Below are positions 51,460 through 59,883 of a DNA stretch of 64,000 bases, piece after piece. Every line of letters starts with the position of its first letter. Within the stretch, counting starts at the first letter, position 1. Under the pieces are notes generated by a model. It was not told the DNA's origin and did no database searches. It saw only the letters and a program-made list of their open reading frames with translations. Source of the stretch: Curvibacter sp. AEP1-3 (lineage in GTDB: Bacteria > Pseudomonadota > Gammaproteobacteria > Burkholderiales > Burkholderiaceae_C); contig NZ_CP015698.1 in NCBI RefSeq assembly GCF_002163715.1, positions 992,001-1,056,000 on the forward strand, in the 5' to 3' direction. A program made the position numbers and the translations under genes.

Positions 51460-52217
51460 TGAGCCAACCCGTGCTTAAAGTTACCAACATCAAAAAGGCC
51501 TACGGCGCCATTCAGGCCGTCGGCGGTGTGTCCTTCGAAGTCATGCCTGGAGAAATCTTCGGCGTGATCGGGCCCAACGGCTCGGGCAAGACCACCCTGT
51601 TCAACAGCATGCTGGGCCAGATCACGCCGGATGAAGGCAAGATCGAACTCAACGGCCAGGACGTTACCCACGCCGGTCCGCTGGAACTTAACCGCCGCGG
51701 TGTGGGCCGCACCTTCCAGACCTTGCAGGTCTTCGGCAAGATGACCGTGCGCGACAACCTGATCGTCGCCGCGCAGGAGCACCAAGGCTCCATGCTCAGC
51801 CGCATGTTCGCCCCGTCCGACTCCGGATTGGGCGCCAAGGCCGATGCGCTGATCGACCAGTTCCGCATCCGCCATGTGGCCGACAAAAAGGCGGGCGAAC
51901 TGTCCTACGGCCAGCAAAAGCTGGTGGACATTGCCATGGCCTTCATGAGCGAGCCCGATCTGGTGCTGCTGGACGAACCTTGCGCCGGCGTGAACCCCAG
52001 CCTGGTCGGTGGCATCAGCACTCTACTGAAAGAGCTCAACCAGAACCCGAAGTTCGGCAAGAAGAGCTCTTTTGTAGTGATCGAGCACAACATGGACTTT
52101 GTGATGGACCTGTGCCACCGCATCATGGTGATGGTGGAGGGCCAGGTGCTGGCCATCGGCACCCCCGAAGAAATCCGCAACAACAAACAAGTCCTTGACG
52201 CTTACCTCGGGAGCTGA
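51456..52217 (+). CDS. livG: branched-chain amino acid-type ABC transporter ATPase (LivG)
   Basis: The 253-residue ATPase has GPNGSGKTT (Walker A), the LivG-type GRTFQTLQVFGKMTVRDNLIV, signature LSYGQQKLVDIA and Walker B VLLDEPCAGVNPS. It drives the importer with LivF. Start overlaps the LivM stop. Confidence 0.95.
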   Translation: MMSQPVLKVTNIKKAYGAIQAVGGVSFEVMPGEIFGVIGPNGSGKTTLFNSMLGQITPDEGKIELNGQDVTHAGPLELNRRGVGRTFQTLQVFGKMTVRDNLIVAAQEHQGSMLSRMFAPSDSGLGAKADALIDQFRIRHVADKKAGELSYGQQKLVDIAMAFMSEPDLVLLDEPCAGVNPSLVGGISTLLKELNQNPKFGKKSSFVVIEHNMDFVMDLCHRIMVMVEGQVLAIGTPEEIRNNKQVLDAYLGS

Positions 52218-52220
52218 CGC

Positions 52221-52973
52221 ATGACCACAGACAACTGCATTGAATTCAAAGACGTGGTGGCCGGCTACAAGGATTTCATGATCCTGAACAACCTGTCCTT
52301 CAAGGCCAAGCGCGGCACCATCACCCTGTTACTCGGGCCCAACGGCGCAGGCAAATCCACGGTACTCAAAGCACTGTTTGGTTTGCTCAAACCACGCCAG
52401 GGCGACATCCTGCTCGACGGCGTGAGCGTGGCGGGCGCAAGCCAAAAGCAACTGCTCGCCCAAGGCATTGCCTTTGTGCCCCAGGGCCGCAACCTGTTCG
52501 GTCAGCTCAGCGTGTTTGAGAACCTGGAGCTGGGTGGTATCACCTTGGGCATGAAGACGACCCAAGAGCGCATTCCGGAAGTGTTTGAGTTCTTTCCCCG
52601 CGTGAGCCAGCGCCTACATTCACCGGCTTCCGCACTCTCAGGCGGGGAGCAAAAGCAGCTGGAAATCGGCCGCGCCCTGCTCTTGCGCCCCAAGGTCATT
52701 TTGATTGACGAGCCCTCTATCGGCCTTTCGCCCATGGTGGTGGCAGACGTGTTCAAGCTCTTGCGCAAGCTCGCCGACCAGGGCACCACGGTGCTGATGG
52801 TGGAGCAAAACGTGAAAAGTGCACTCAAGATTTCAGACGAAGCCATTGCCCTCGAATCCGGTCGTCTGGTGCTGCAAAAGCCGGCATCAGAGTTGCTGGC
52901 GGACCCGCATATTGAGCGCCTGTTTCTGGGTGGGGCACACACCGGCGCGGCCACCAGCCCCGCGACTGCTTGA
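52221..52973 (+). CDS. livF: branched-chain amino acid-type ABC transporter ATPase (LivF)
   Basis: The 250-residue ATPase has GPNGAGKST (Walker A), GIAFVPQGRNLFGQLSV, signature LSGGEQKQLEIGRA and ILIDEPSIGLSP. Completes the Liv-type importer. A small gap of three bases separates it from LivG. Confidence 0.95.
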   Translation: MTTDNCIEFKDVVAGYKDFMILNNLSFKAKRGTITLLLGPNGAGKSTVLKALFGLLKPRQGDILLDGVSVAGASQKQLLAQGIAFVPQGRNLFGQLSVFENLELGGITLGMKTTQERIPEVFEFFPRVSQRLHSPASALSGGEQKQLEIGRALLLRPKVILIDEPSIGLSPMVVADVFKLLRKLADQGTTVLMVEQNVKSALKISDEAIALESGRLVLQKPASELLADPHIERLFLGGAHTGAATSPATA

Positions 52974-53011
52974 GCCCATTTGTATTTCTTTTTTGACGAC
53001 CGGGAGATCCC

Positions 53012-53896
53012 ATGGCCAACACCCCACGCCCCAGCGGCGCAGACCGCGAACACATTGACGAAGGCCCCAACCCCTTGGGTCTGGAAGGCATTGAGTTCAT
53101 CGAGTACGCCACCTCCAAGCCACAGGCGCTGGGCCAGGTGCTGGAGGCCATGGGATTCCGCCCCATCGCCCGCCACCGCTCGCGCGAAGTGCTGCTCTAC
53201 CGCCAAGGGGATATCAACGTCATCGTCAACGCCCACGGCCGGGGTGCTGCGCTGACTGAAAAGCCGGTGATCGCCGCTATCGCCCTGCGGGTGCAAGATG
53301 CGTCTGCCGCCTACAAGCGGGCACTGGCCCGCGGTGCCTGGGCCGTGCCAGTGCAAGTCGAAGTGATGGAGCTGCATATTCCCGCGGTGCATGGGGTGGG
53401 CAACAGCCGCATTTACTTTGTAGACCGGCACCGTGAGTTCTCGATTTACGACGTGGACTTCACACCCGTACCTGCAGTCGACAAGAACCCGCCGGCCATC
53501 ACCGGCCTGCACTTCTTCGGTGTGGTGCAGTACATCGGCAATGACCGCAGCGATGACTGGACCGAGTTTTACAGCGCCCTCTTCGGCTTTACCGCCCTGG
53601 AGCCCGAGACCCGCTTCGGCATCCTGCCCAAGGGGCGCATTCTGCAAAGCCCGTGCAAAACCTTTTTCCTGCAACTCATTGAGCCCGAGCCCGGTGTGTT
53701 GGATGTGGAAGACGACGAGTGCTTCCAGCGCGTGGGCCTGGGCACACCGGATGTGCAAGCCACCGTGGCAGCCTTGCGCCAGCGCGGTGTGGACTTTGTG
53801 CCCAGCAAAGACCCGGCGCAAGACAGCAAGGGCGCGCTCACCCGCCCCACCATGGGCAATGCCATGTTTGAGCTGGTTCACCACACTCGGGGCTGA
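53012..53896 (+). CDS. HPPD-like VOC superfamily protein (QuiC1 C-terminal-like)
   Basis: The 294-residue protein has the two-repeat VOC fold of 4-hydroxyphenylpyruvate dioxygenase: LGLEGIEFIEYATSKP, then ITGLHFFGVVQYIGNDRSDDW (first metal His) and MGNAMFELVHH with the last metal Glu. The position of the second metal His (usually QHIAL) reads QRVGL here, so the classical 2-His-1-Glu site is incomplete. It is shorter than HPPD (about 350). In some Pseudomonas proteins this fold is fused behind a dehydroshikimate dehydratase (QuiC1); here it is a separate gene just before such a dehydratase. True HPPD activity is unlikely. Confidence 0.75.
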   Translation: MANTPRPSGADREHIDEGPNPLGLEGIEFIEYATSKPQALGQVLEAMGFRPIARHRSREVLLYRQGDINVIVNAHGRGAALTEKPVIAAIALRVQDASAAYKRALARGAWAVPVQVEVMELHIPAVHGVGNSRIYFVDRHREFSIYDVDFTPVPAVDKNPPAITGLHFFGVVQYIGNDRSDDWTEFYSALFGFTALEPETRFGILPKGRILQSPCKTFFLQLIEPEPGVLDVEDDECFQRVGLGTPDVQATVAALRQRGVDFVPSKDPAQDSKGALTRPTMGNAMFELVHHTRG

Positions 53897-53901
53897 ACAC
53901 C

Positions 53902-54804
53902 ATGAGCCAATTTGAAGGCAAATTTGACGACTTCGGGATGGACACCATCACGCTGGCCGGGCCCCTGAAGGCCAAGCTGGACGCCATGAAGGCGGCTGGC
54001 TTTACCCAGGTGATGCTGCTGGCCCGTGATCTGGTCGGCCACCCCGATGGCTGGCGCGCAGCAGTGCAAGAGGTCAAAGACAGCGGCTTGCGGGTGACCG
54101 GTTTTCAGGTGCTGCGTGACTTTGAAGGCCTCTCCGGCCACCTGCACGATTACAAGGTCGACATCGCCAAAAGCATGATGGAAATGTGCGCGGCCCTGGA
54201 CTGCCGCGTCATGCTGGCCTGCTCCAGCACCTCCACCCACGCCACCGGCGACACGGACAAGCTGGTGCAGGACCTGCGCAAGCTGGCCATGCTGGCGATT
54301 CCGATGAACATCAAAATCGCGTTCGAAGCGCTGTCCTGGGGCCGCAACGTGAATGAGTTCCCCCAGGCGTGGGACCTCATTACCCAGGCCGACATGCCCA
54401 ACCTGGGCTTGGGCTTTGACTCCTTCCACCTGTTTGCGACCAAGACCCCGTTGGACGAGCTGGAGATCCTGGACCCCAGCAAGATCTTTCTGGTGCAGCT
54501 GGCGGACTTCATGTGGAATGAAATCAAAACAGTCGAGGAGCGCATCACCACGGCGCGCACCTTCCGCGTGTTCCCGGGTGAAGGTGTGCACAGCGACGCG
54601 CTCGCCGAGCTGGTGCTCAAACTGCACCAGCTGGGATATCGCGGTGACTACAGCTTTGAGGTGTTCAACGACGACTACCAGCAAATGCCGCTGGAAACCG
54701 TGGCCGCCCGCGCGCGCCGCGCAGCCCTGTGGCTGGGCGAAGACGTGCTGCGCCGCTCGGTGCCGCTGCCCAACCAGATGCGCCTGCGCCAGGCCCGCGC
54801 CTGA
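53902..54804 (+). CDS. sugar-phosphate isomerase/epimerase family, probable 3-dehydroshikimate dehydratase
   Basis: The 300-residue TIM barrel of the AP-endonuclease-2 type has metal-ligand candidates in IKIAFEALSWG (Glu), LGLGFDSFHL (Asp/His), IFLVQLADF (Gln) and GDYSFEVFNDDY (Glu). It matches the dehydratase half of QuiC1-like enzymes that turn 3-dehydroshikimate into protocatechuate. Context supports this: an IclR-type regulator, VOC partner gene five bases upstream, a PcaB-like gene downstream and pcaC nearby. A sugar epimerase cannot be excluded from sequence alone. Confidence 0.8.
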   Translation: MSQFEGKFDDFGMDTITLAGPLKAKLDAMKAAGFTQVMLLARDLVGHPDGWRAAVQEVKDSGLRVTGFQVLRDFEGLSGHLHDYKVDIAKSMMEMCAALDCRVMLACSSTSTHATGDTDKLVQDLRKLAMLAIPMNIKIAFEALSWGRNVNEFPQAWDLITQADMPNLGLGFDSFHLFATKTPLDELEILDPSKIFLVQLADFMWNEIKTVEERITTARTFRVFPGEGVHSDALAELVLKLHQLGYRGDYSFEVFNDDYQQMPLETVAARARRAALWLGEDVLRRSVPLPNQMRLRQARA

Positions 54805-54826
54805 CAACACTTGAGACTCGCCCGCC

Positions 54827-55723
54827 ATGAGCAGTGTGTTTGACGACTTTTTGTATGCCCCCGAAGTGCTGGAGTCCTTCGGGGCCCAGCGCTTTGTGGC
54901 GGCCATGCTGCGGGTGGAAGCTGCGTTGGCGCAGGCCCAGGCCGACCACGGGTTGATTCCTGCCGAGGCTGCAGTCTCCATCGTCGGCACCTGCAAGGTA
55001 GAGCTGTTTGACGCCCCGAAGATCGTGCGCGACAGCGCCAGCACCGGTAGCCTGGCGCAACCCCTGGTAAAGAGCTTGCGCGAGACCGTGGGCTTGTTCA
55101 ACCCGGCGGCAGTCCCTTTTGTGCATTTCGGTTGCACCAAACAAGACCTGGTGGACACCACCATGGCGCTCATGACCCGCCAAGTCCTGGCGGTGACGCG
55201 CGGCTATGTGCAGGACTGCATAGGCCATCTCGAACGCAAAGGTGACATGCCGCTTGCAGCGGCCCCGTTGCGGCGGGCCTTGCAGCGCCTGGCACACAGC
55301 AGCGCAGACGCACTGGCCGTACAACTGGGCGGGACCATGGCCAGCTTGGAAACGCCGGGAACCGCTATCCAGACCCAAGTGGCCAAGACCCTGGAACTCA
55401 GCGTACCTGGCTTTCCCTGGGATACCCAACGCGATGCATGGTTGGCTCTGGGTTGTGATGTAGCGCTGTTGGTCGGCAGCTTGGGCACTCTGGCCCGGAG
55501 CATGGTGCGGGGCGAGGAACAAGAAGAACCCGCCGCAGGCTGTCTGGTCGCGCTGGCAATGGCACGTCGCGCACCCCAACGGGCTGCGGGGCTGTTGACC
55601 TCCATGCCCCACGCCCATGAGCGTGGTCTGGGTTTCTGGCAGGCGGACCAGAGCGACTGGACCCAGCTGCTGATGTCAGCCCATGCAGCCTCTTGGGGCA
55701 TGGCACAGACGCTACAAAAATAG
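54827..55723 (+). CDS. PcaB-like (fumarase superfamily) protein, shortened and probably inactive
   Basis: The 298-residue protein aligns with 3-carboxy-cis,cis-muconate cycloisomerase at its N-terminus (FVHFGCTKQDLVDTTMALM) and near the end (CLVALAMARRAPQRAAGLL, HERGLGFW). Normal PcaB is about 450 residues. Missing here are the middle catalytic segment with the TxxQHA motif and the GSSxMPxKxNP loop; the C-terminal region is cut short. The frame is clean, so the losses look like in-frame deletions rather than a frameshift. Its last codons and stop lie in a dispersed repeat copy. Muconate cyclisation is doubtful; a decaying or repurposed gene is likely. Confidence 0.7.
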   Translation: MSSVFDDFLYAPEVLESFGAQRFVAAMLRVEAALAQAQADHGLIPAEAAVSIVGTCKVELFDAPKIVRDSASTGSLAQPLVKSLRETVGLFNPAAVPFVHFGCTKQDLVDTTMALMTRQVLAVTRGYVQDCIGHLERKGDMPLAAAPLRRALQRLAHSSADALAVQLGGTMASLETPGTAIQTQVAKTLELSVPGFPWDTQRDAWLALGCDVALLVGSLGTLARSMVRGEEQEEPAAGCLVALAMARRAPQRAAGLLTSMPHAHERGLGFWQADQSDWTQLLMSAHAASWGMAQTLQK

Positions 55724-55765
55724 TAGCTACTCGCGCATATTCCACGGGCGCCAAGGCCCTGCTTC
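55711..55765 (+). repeat. dispersed intergenic repeat, copy C
   Basis: GCTACAAAAATAGTAGCTAC, then TCGCGCATATTCCACGGGCG: the same pattern as copies at 8521, 25262 and 59884. It begins within the PcaB-like gene and provides its stop codon (TAG at 55721-55723). Confidence 0.72.
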
Positions 55766-55814
55766 ACCCATAACCTTCCATTTGTCCGGAGGCATCCGTG
55801 GATCAGGCGGGTGC

Positions 55815-55830
55815 CATTCATGTACGAATG
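55815..55830. promoter_or_regulatory. inverted repeat CATTC-N6-GAATG before the BLUF-like gene
   Basis: A perfect 5-bp inverted repeat lies 78 bases before the BLUF-like start. It could be a regulator site; no matching consensus was recognised. Confidence 0.25.
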
Positions 55831-55908
55831 AGTGTGTTCCAGTGACGTCCCCTGTTTTCTACAGTGCCTCTATAGCTATTCCGCAAGAAAAAATAGAGGT
55901 AAACGCGA

Positions 55909-56319
55909 ATGGCCTATGCCCGCTGGATTTTCAAAGGTTCGTTGGTGGATGAATATGGGATAGCCCTGCCGCCGGTGGTGCAGGCAGCGTATGGATCGGG
56001 TTATGGACAGGACTTGTACGGAATCACTTTGTTTGCCAATGGGCATGTGATGCAAATGCTGGAGGGGGATAACGTCGCGCTGCAAGCGGCAGCGCGCAAC
56101 CTGCGCGACATGAGCAAGCTCTTTGGCATGGAGCCCCTGCTGCATGAACCGATTGAGGCTCCTGCGACCAAGACGGTCTCCGTCGGCTTGAGCAGGTATG
56201 TCGATTTGATCTCTGAACATTTGCCTCCGAATGTGCAAGTGTTCAACCTCTGTGAAGAGGAAATATGTCAGAGGACGGAGCCCGGCGCAGCGCGCGATTT
56301 TTTGCTCGGTTTTATTTAG
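55909..56319 (+). CDS. BLUF-like domain protein with altered flavin site
   Basis: The 136-residue protein resembles a BLUF photoreceptor fold: YGITLFANGHVMQMLEGDNVAL matches the strand with the conserved Gln (in HVMQMLEG). But the usual N-terminal Tyr aligns with Phe (RWIFKGS) and the usual Asn before the ITG strand aligns with Gln. Photocycle function is therefore doubtful; the fold may serve another sensory purpose. AGAGGTAA precedes the ATG. The XRE-type gene follows on the same strand. Confidence 0.55.
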   Translation: MAYARWIFKGSLVDEYGIALPPVVQAAYGSGYGQDLYGITLFANGHVMQMLEGDNVALQAAARNLRDMSKLFGMEPLLHEPIEAPATKTVSVGLSRYVDLISEHLPPNVQVFNLCEEEICQRTEPGAARDFLLGFI

Positions 56320-56398
56320 CCACGGGGCGCGCCAGCGTACTGACGGGCTTGCACGAGGGAAAGACGATGGTGTCTTTGGAAGCAATTGCTCCACCACC

Positions 56399-56701
56399 AT
56401 GTCCCGCGCCCCCACCGTCGTCGCTTGTGCGAATGAATGTGTTTGCAAGAAAACGCATTCCTCGGACACTGCGTCGGTGACAAAAAATAAGATCAATTAC
56501 AAACGCATCGTCGGGCAACGTATTAAGGGGTTAAGGCAGGAAGCTGAGTTGTCTCAGGAGATTCTGTCGGAGCGATGCGGGATTTACCGTACGTATCTGA
56601 GCCGTATCGAATCCGGCTCCGCCAACCCCACCCTGCTGGTTTTAGTGGCACTCGCCGACTCGCTGGGCGTTCAGCCCGCCGAGCTACTGTCCAACGACTA
56701 A
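56399..56701 (+). CDS. XRE family HTH transcriptional regulator
   Basis: The C-terminal part is a clear Cro/C1-type HTH: YKRIVGQRIKGLRQEAELSQE, then YRTYLSRIESGSANPTLLVL, ending with AELLSND. The gene is about 100 residues from the ATG at 56399, or about 75 residues if the GTG at 56477 is used; neither has a good Shine-Dalgarno, so the start is uncertain. It follows the BLUF-like gene, and a paired regulatory role is conceivable. Confidence 0.75.
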   Translation: MSRAPTVVACANECVCKKTHSSDTASVTKNKINYKRIVGQRIKGLRQEAELSQEILSERCGIYRTYLSRIESGSANPTLLVLVALADSLGVQPAELLSND

Positions 56702-56723
56702 TTCTCTGTGCCGCGAGCGCGGG

Positions 56724-57128
56724 TCACTTCTGCGCGCTCACCACCTCATTCGCAGAGCGGAAGGCCTCCACCGCAGCAGGCACACCGCAGTACACCGTGG
56801 CGTGCAAGAGCACCTCCTGAATTTCTTCCACCGTGGCACCGTTGTTCAGTGCGCCGCGCACATGGCCTTTGAGTTCGTTTTGCTTGCCTAGTGCTGTGAG
56901 CATGGCAACCGTAATCAGGCTGCGCGTCTTGCGGTCCAGCCCCGGTCGTTGCCACACATCGCCCCATGCCGCACGGGTAATGTGCTCTTGCAGCGGTGCA
57001 GTGAAAGTGTTCACCCCGGCAAATGCAGCATCCACAAACGCATCTCCCATCACCTCCCGCCGCGTGGCCAGGCCACGGGCAAAGGCTTCCGGGTTGCTGG
57101 TCTCAACGGCTTGGTTCGGTTCGGTCAT
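56724..57128 (-). CDS. pcaC: 4-carboxymuconolactone decarboxylase
   Basis: The 134-residue CMD-family protein has the CMD core LITVAMLTALGKQNELKGHVRGALNNGAT and the EIQEVLLHATVYCGVPAA segment. It decarboxylates 4-carboxymuconolactone in the protocatechuate branch of the beta-ketoadipate pathway. It agrees with the dehydroshikimate dehydratase and IclR regulator in this region. A short candidate micro-ORF lies 27 bases upstream on the same strand. Confidence 0.92.
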   Translation of the reverse strand: MTEPNQAVETSNPEAFARGLATRREVMGDAFVDAAFAGVNTFTAPLQEHITRAAWGDVWQRPGLDRKTRSLITVAMLTALGKQNELKGHVRGALNNGATVEEIQEVLLHATVYCGVPAAVEAFRSANEVVSAQK

Positions 57129-57155
57129 GGCTGGCTCTCAAGGAAAAGCCCCATG

Positions 57156-57248
57156 TTAGCCCGCGTGCCACTGTCCCAGGTGCGACAAGAGCACGATCAA
57201 GCCCATTCCATTGATAACGATGCCGGCGCTGGTTTTGAGGTGTTTCAT
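57156..57248 (-). CDS. 30-residue hydrophobic microprotein candidate
   Basis: An in-frame ORF of 30 residues is preceded by AGGAGT nine bases before the ATG at 57248, ends in TAA, and has one hydrophobic stretch (AGIVINGMGLIVLLSHLG). It is too short for normal ORF detection. It lies just upstream of pcaC on the same strand, so it may be a leader or membrane peptide. Support is the ribosome-binding site and position only. Confidence 0.35.
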   Translation of the reverse strand: MKHLKTSAGIVINGMGLIVLLSHLGQWHAG

Positions 57249-57403
57249 GCGGGTTCACTCCTGAGTTCGGGTTCAAGGTTTCTGCGGTGGTGAGCAGACG
57301 CCTGCCGCAGTAGGATGAATGGTAGGGAGCCGCTGCGCTGCTGTAAAAGCAATAAAAAGCATGACGGCCATAGCCACAATCAAAAACCGACCCGGGAAGA
57401 CCC

Positions 57404-57988
57404 ATGACCAGCCCCTCCACACGCTACCCCCTGCCCGACCTCAACACCCTGCCTGAGGACTTGAAAGTCAAAATTCTGGAGGTGCAGGAAAAGTCCGGCT
57501 TCATCCCCAATGTTTTCCTGGCGTTCGCCCGCCGCCCCGCCGAGTGGCGCGCCTTCTTTGCCTACCACGACGCCCTCATGCTGCGCGAAGGCAGCAGCCT
57601 CACCAAGGGCGAGCGCGAAATGATCATCACCACCACCAGCGCGGCCAACCACTGCCTCTACTGCGTGGTGGCGCACGGCGCCATCCTGCGCATTTATGAA
57701 AAGAAGCCTTTGGTGGCAGACCAGGTCGCCATCAATTACCGCAAGGCCGACATCACGCCCCGCCAGCGCGCCATGCTGGACTTTGCGATGAAGGTCTGTC
57801 TGGAGAGCCATGCTGTGGAAGACGCAGACTTCACCGCCCTGCACGCGCATGGCTTTGACGATGAAGACATCTGGGACATTGCAGGCATCACCGCCTTCTT
57901 CGGCCTGTCCAACCGCATGGCCAACGTAACCGGCATGCTGCCCAATCCGGAGTTCTACCTGCTGGGTCGCGTACCCAAGGCCAAATAA
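57404..57988 (+). CDS. peroxidase-related enzyme (CMD/AhpD-like family)
   Basis: The 194-residue protein has the AhpD-like CxxC site in AANHCLYCVVAHGAILR, and ALMLREGSSLTKGEREMI and FFGLSNRMANVTGMLPNPEFY, typical of the peroxidase-related CMD branch. It probably reduces peroxides with a thiol donor in the cytoplasm. It is divergent from the micro-ORF and pcaC, so it probably has its own promoter. Confidence 0.88.
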   Translation: MTSPSTRYPLPDLNTLPEDLKVKILEVQEKSGFIPNVFLAFARRPAEWRAFFAYHDALMLREGSSLTKGEREMIITTTSAANHCLYCVVAHGAILRIYEKKPLVADQVAINYRKADITPRQRAMLDFAMKVCLESHAVEDADFTALHAHGFDDEDIWDIAGITAFFGLSNRMANVTGMLPNPEFYLLGRVPKAK

Positions 57989-58013
57989 ATTGTCTTGCTC
58001 CGCCAGAGGCCTT

Positions 58014-59870
58014 ATGCCCACTCGCCACCAAACTCTTAATGCGCTTACCTCTCTGGCAGCGGTCGCGCTACTTGCCGCCTGTGCAGCCCGTCCGACACCT
58101 GCCCCCCTGAACTACGTCGCCCCACCCGCTCAGCCCGAAGCGGCTACGGGCAACACGGCCAAACCCGGCTGGGCCACGCGCACCTACGCGGTTGCCGCCG
58201 CCAACCCCTTGGCCACCGATGCGGGCCGCCAGGTGCTGGCCGCAGGCGGCAGTGCCGTGGATGCTGCCATTGCCGTTCAAATGGTGTTGGCACTGGTGGA
58301 GCCACAAAGCAGTGGCATCGGGGGCGGTGCATTCCTGTTGCACTTCGACGGCAAAACCACCCAAGCCTTTGATGGCCGGGAAACGGCCCCAGCTGCCGCA
58401 ACTCCTGCCCTGTTTTTGGACGATAAAGGCCAGCCGATGAAGTTCACAGACGCGGTGGTGGGCGGCCGCTCCGTGGGCGTACCGGGTGCAGTAGCCATGC
58501 TGGCACAGGCCCACGCACAACACGGCAAGCTGCCTTGGGCTAGCCTGTTCCAACCGGCCATCACCCTGGCCACGCAAGGCTTTGCGGTCAGCCCGCGCAT
58601 GGCGGCTTTGCTGGCTGCAGAACCGCATCTGAAAAAAGACCCGGTGGCCGCGGCCTACTTCTATGACGCGGCCGGCAAACCCTGGCCTGCGGGGCATGTG
58701 CTGCGCAACCCGGAGTTGGCTGCAGTGCTGCAAGGCATTGCGGACCGTGGCCCGTCTGCCCTGCTGCAGGGCGAGGTAGGCCAAGCTATCGCCCGCAAGG
58801 TGCAAGGCCACCCCTCCAACCCCGGCAGCCTGAGCACGCAAGACCTGGCCGCTTACCGCCCGGTGGTGCGCGAGCCGCTTTGTTTTGACTACCGGACAAC
58901 GAATGCCGCGGCCCCGGGGCGCGAAGTCCGCATCTGCGGCATGCCGCCACCCAGCTCGGGCGCCATTGCGATCGGCCAGATCCTGCGCATGCTGGACAGC
59001 ACCCCCGCTTCCACCCTGCCACTTGCCCAAGGGCTGCCTACGGCGGATTGGTTGCACCTCTACACCGAAGCTGCACGACTGGCCTTTGCCGATCGTGCGC
59101 AGTACCTGGGCGACCCCGCCTTTGTGCAAGCTCCCGGTGGCACTTGGACCAGCTTGCTGAACCCCGCTTATCTGCGCAACCGCGCTGCACTGATCGACAG
59201 CAGCCCGCAAGGCAAGAGCATGCAAATGGCTCTGCCCGGCCAGCCCGCGGGTACCCCGCTGAGCTACGCCCCCATGCCGGACCAGATCGAATACGGCACA
59301 TCGCACATCTCGGTGGTGGATGCTTACGGCAACGCCGTGGCCATGACCACCACGATTGAAGATGCTTGGGGTTCTCGCCAGATGGTCAACCGCCGGGTAG
59401 GTCTTGCCGGCGGGTTCCTGCTCAACAACCAGCTCACCGACTTCAGTTTCAGCCCCACAGGTACCGACGGCCGGCCCGTGGCGAACCGGGTAGAGCCGGG
59501 CAAGCGGCCACGCTCCAGCATGTCGCCCACCTTGGTGTTCGACAAAGCCAGCGGCAAGCTGCTGATGAGCGGCGGCAGCCCGGGCGGCGCGCTCATCATC
59601 CACTTCACCGCCAAAACCTTGTATGCCAAGCTCCATTGGGGCCTGAACGCCCAGCAGGCCATAGACCTGCCCAACTTCGGCTCGCTCAACGGCCCCACCC
59701 TGCTGGAGGCAGGCCGCTTTGATGCCGCCACGGTGCAAGCCCTGAAAACCCGCGGCCACACGGTGCTGGAGGTGCCCATGCCCAGCGGCCTGCAGGCTAT
59801 TGAACGCACCGCCGAGGGCTATTTCGGCGGGGCCGACCCGAGGCGTGAAGGAATTGTGTTGGGTGACTGA
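58014..59870 (+). CDS. ggt: gamma-glutamyltransferase
   Basis: The 618-residue periplasmic Ntn-hydrolase has a signal ending in a lipobox-like LLAAC (Cys at about residue 24), so it is probably anchored as a lipoprotein. It has AAGGSAVDAAIAVQMVLALVEPQSSGIGGGAF near the N-terminus and the autocleavage Thr in the DQIEYGTSHISVVDAYGN segment (start of the small subunit). It cleaves glutathione and transfers gamma-glutamyl groups. ATG 58014 is used because the longer frame from 57990 adds a non-signal extension. Confidence 0.93.
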   Translation: MPTRHQTLNALTSLAAVALLAACAARPTPAPLNYVAPPAQPEAATGNTAKPGWATRTYAVAAANPLATDAGRQVLAAGGSAVDAAIAVQMVLALVEPQSSGIGGGAFLLHFDGKTTQAFDGRETAPAAATPALFLDDKGQPMKFTDAVVGGRSVGVPGAVAMLAQAHAQHGKLPWASLFQPAITLATQGFAVSPRMAALLAAEPHLKKDPVAAAYFYDAAGKPWPAGHVLRNPELAAVLQGIADRGPSALLQGEVGQAIARKVQGHPSNPGSLSTQDLAAYRPVVREPLCFDYRTTNAAAPGREVRICGMPPPSSGAIAIGQILRMLDSTPASTLPLAQGLPTADWLHLYTEAARLAFADRAQYLGDPAFVQAPGGTWTSLLNPAYLRNRAALIDSSPQGKSMQMALPGQPAGTPLSYAPMPDQIEYGTSHISVVDAYGNAVAMTTTIEDAWGSRQMVNRRVGLAGGFLLNNQLTDFSFSPTGTDGRPVANRVEPGKRPRSSMSPTLVFDKASGKLLMSGGSPGGALIIHFTAKTLYAKLHWGLNAQQAIDLPNFGSLNGPTLLEAGRFDAATVQALKTRGHTVLEVPMPSGLQAIERTAEGYFGGADPRREGIVLGD

Positions 59871-59883
59871 GCCTTCAATCCCC

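Noticed and set aside
52502..53884. 460-residue antisense ORF over the VOC gene
   Set aside because: Low-complexity composition and opposite to clear genes on the other strand.
58068..59759. 563-residue antisense ORF opposite ggt
   Set aside because: Its protein is rich in Gly, His and Gln and matches no family; it runs fully antisense to a clear ggt gene and is a high-GC shadow.
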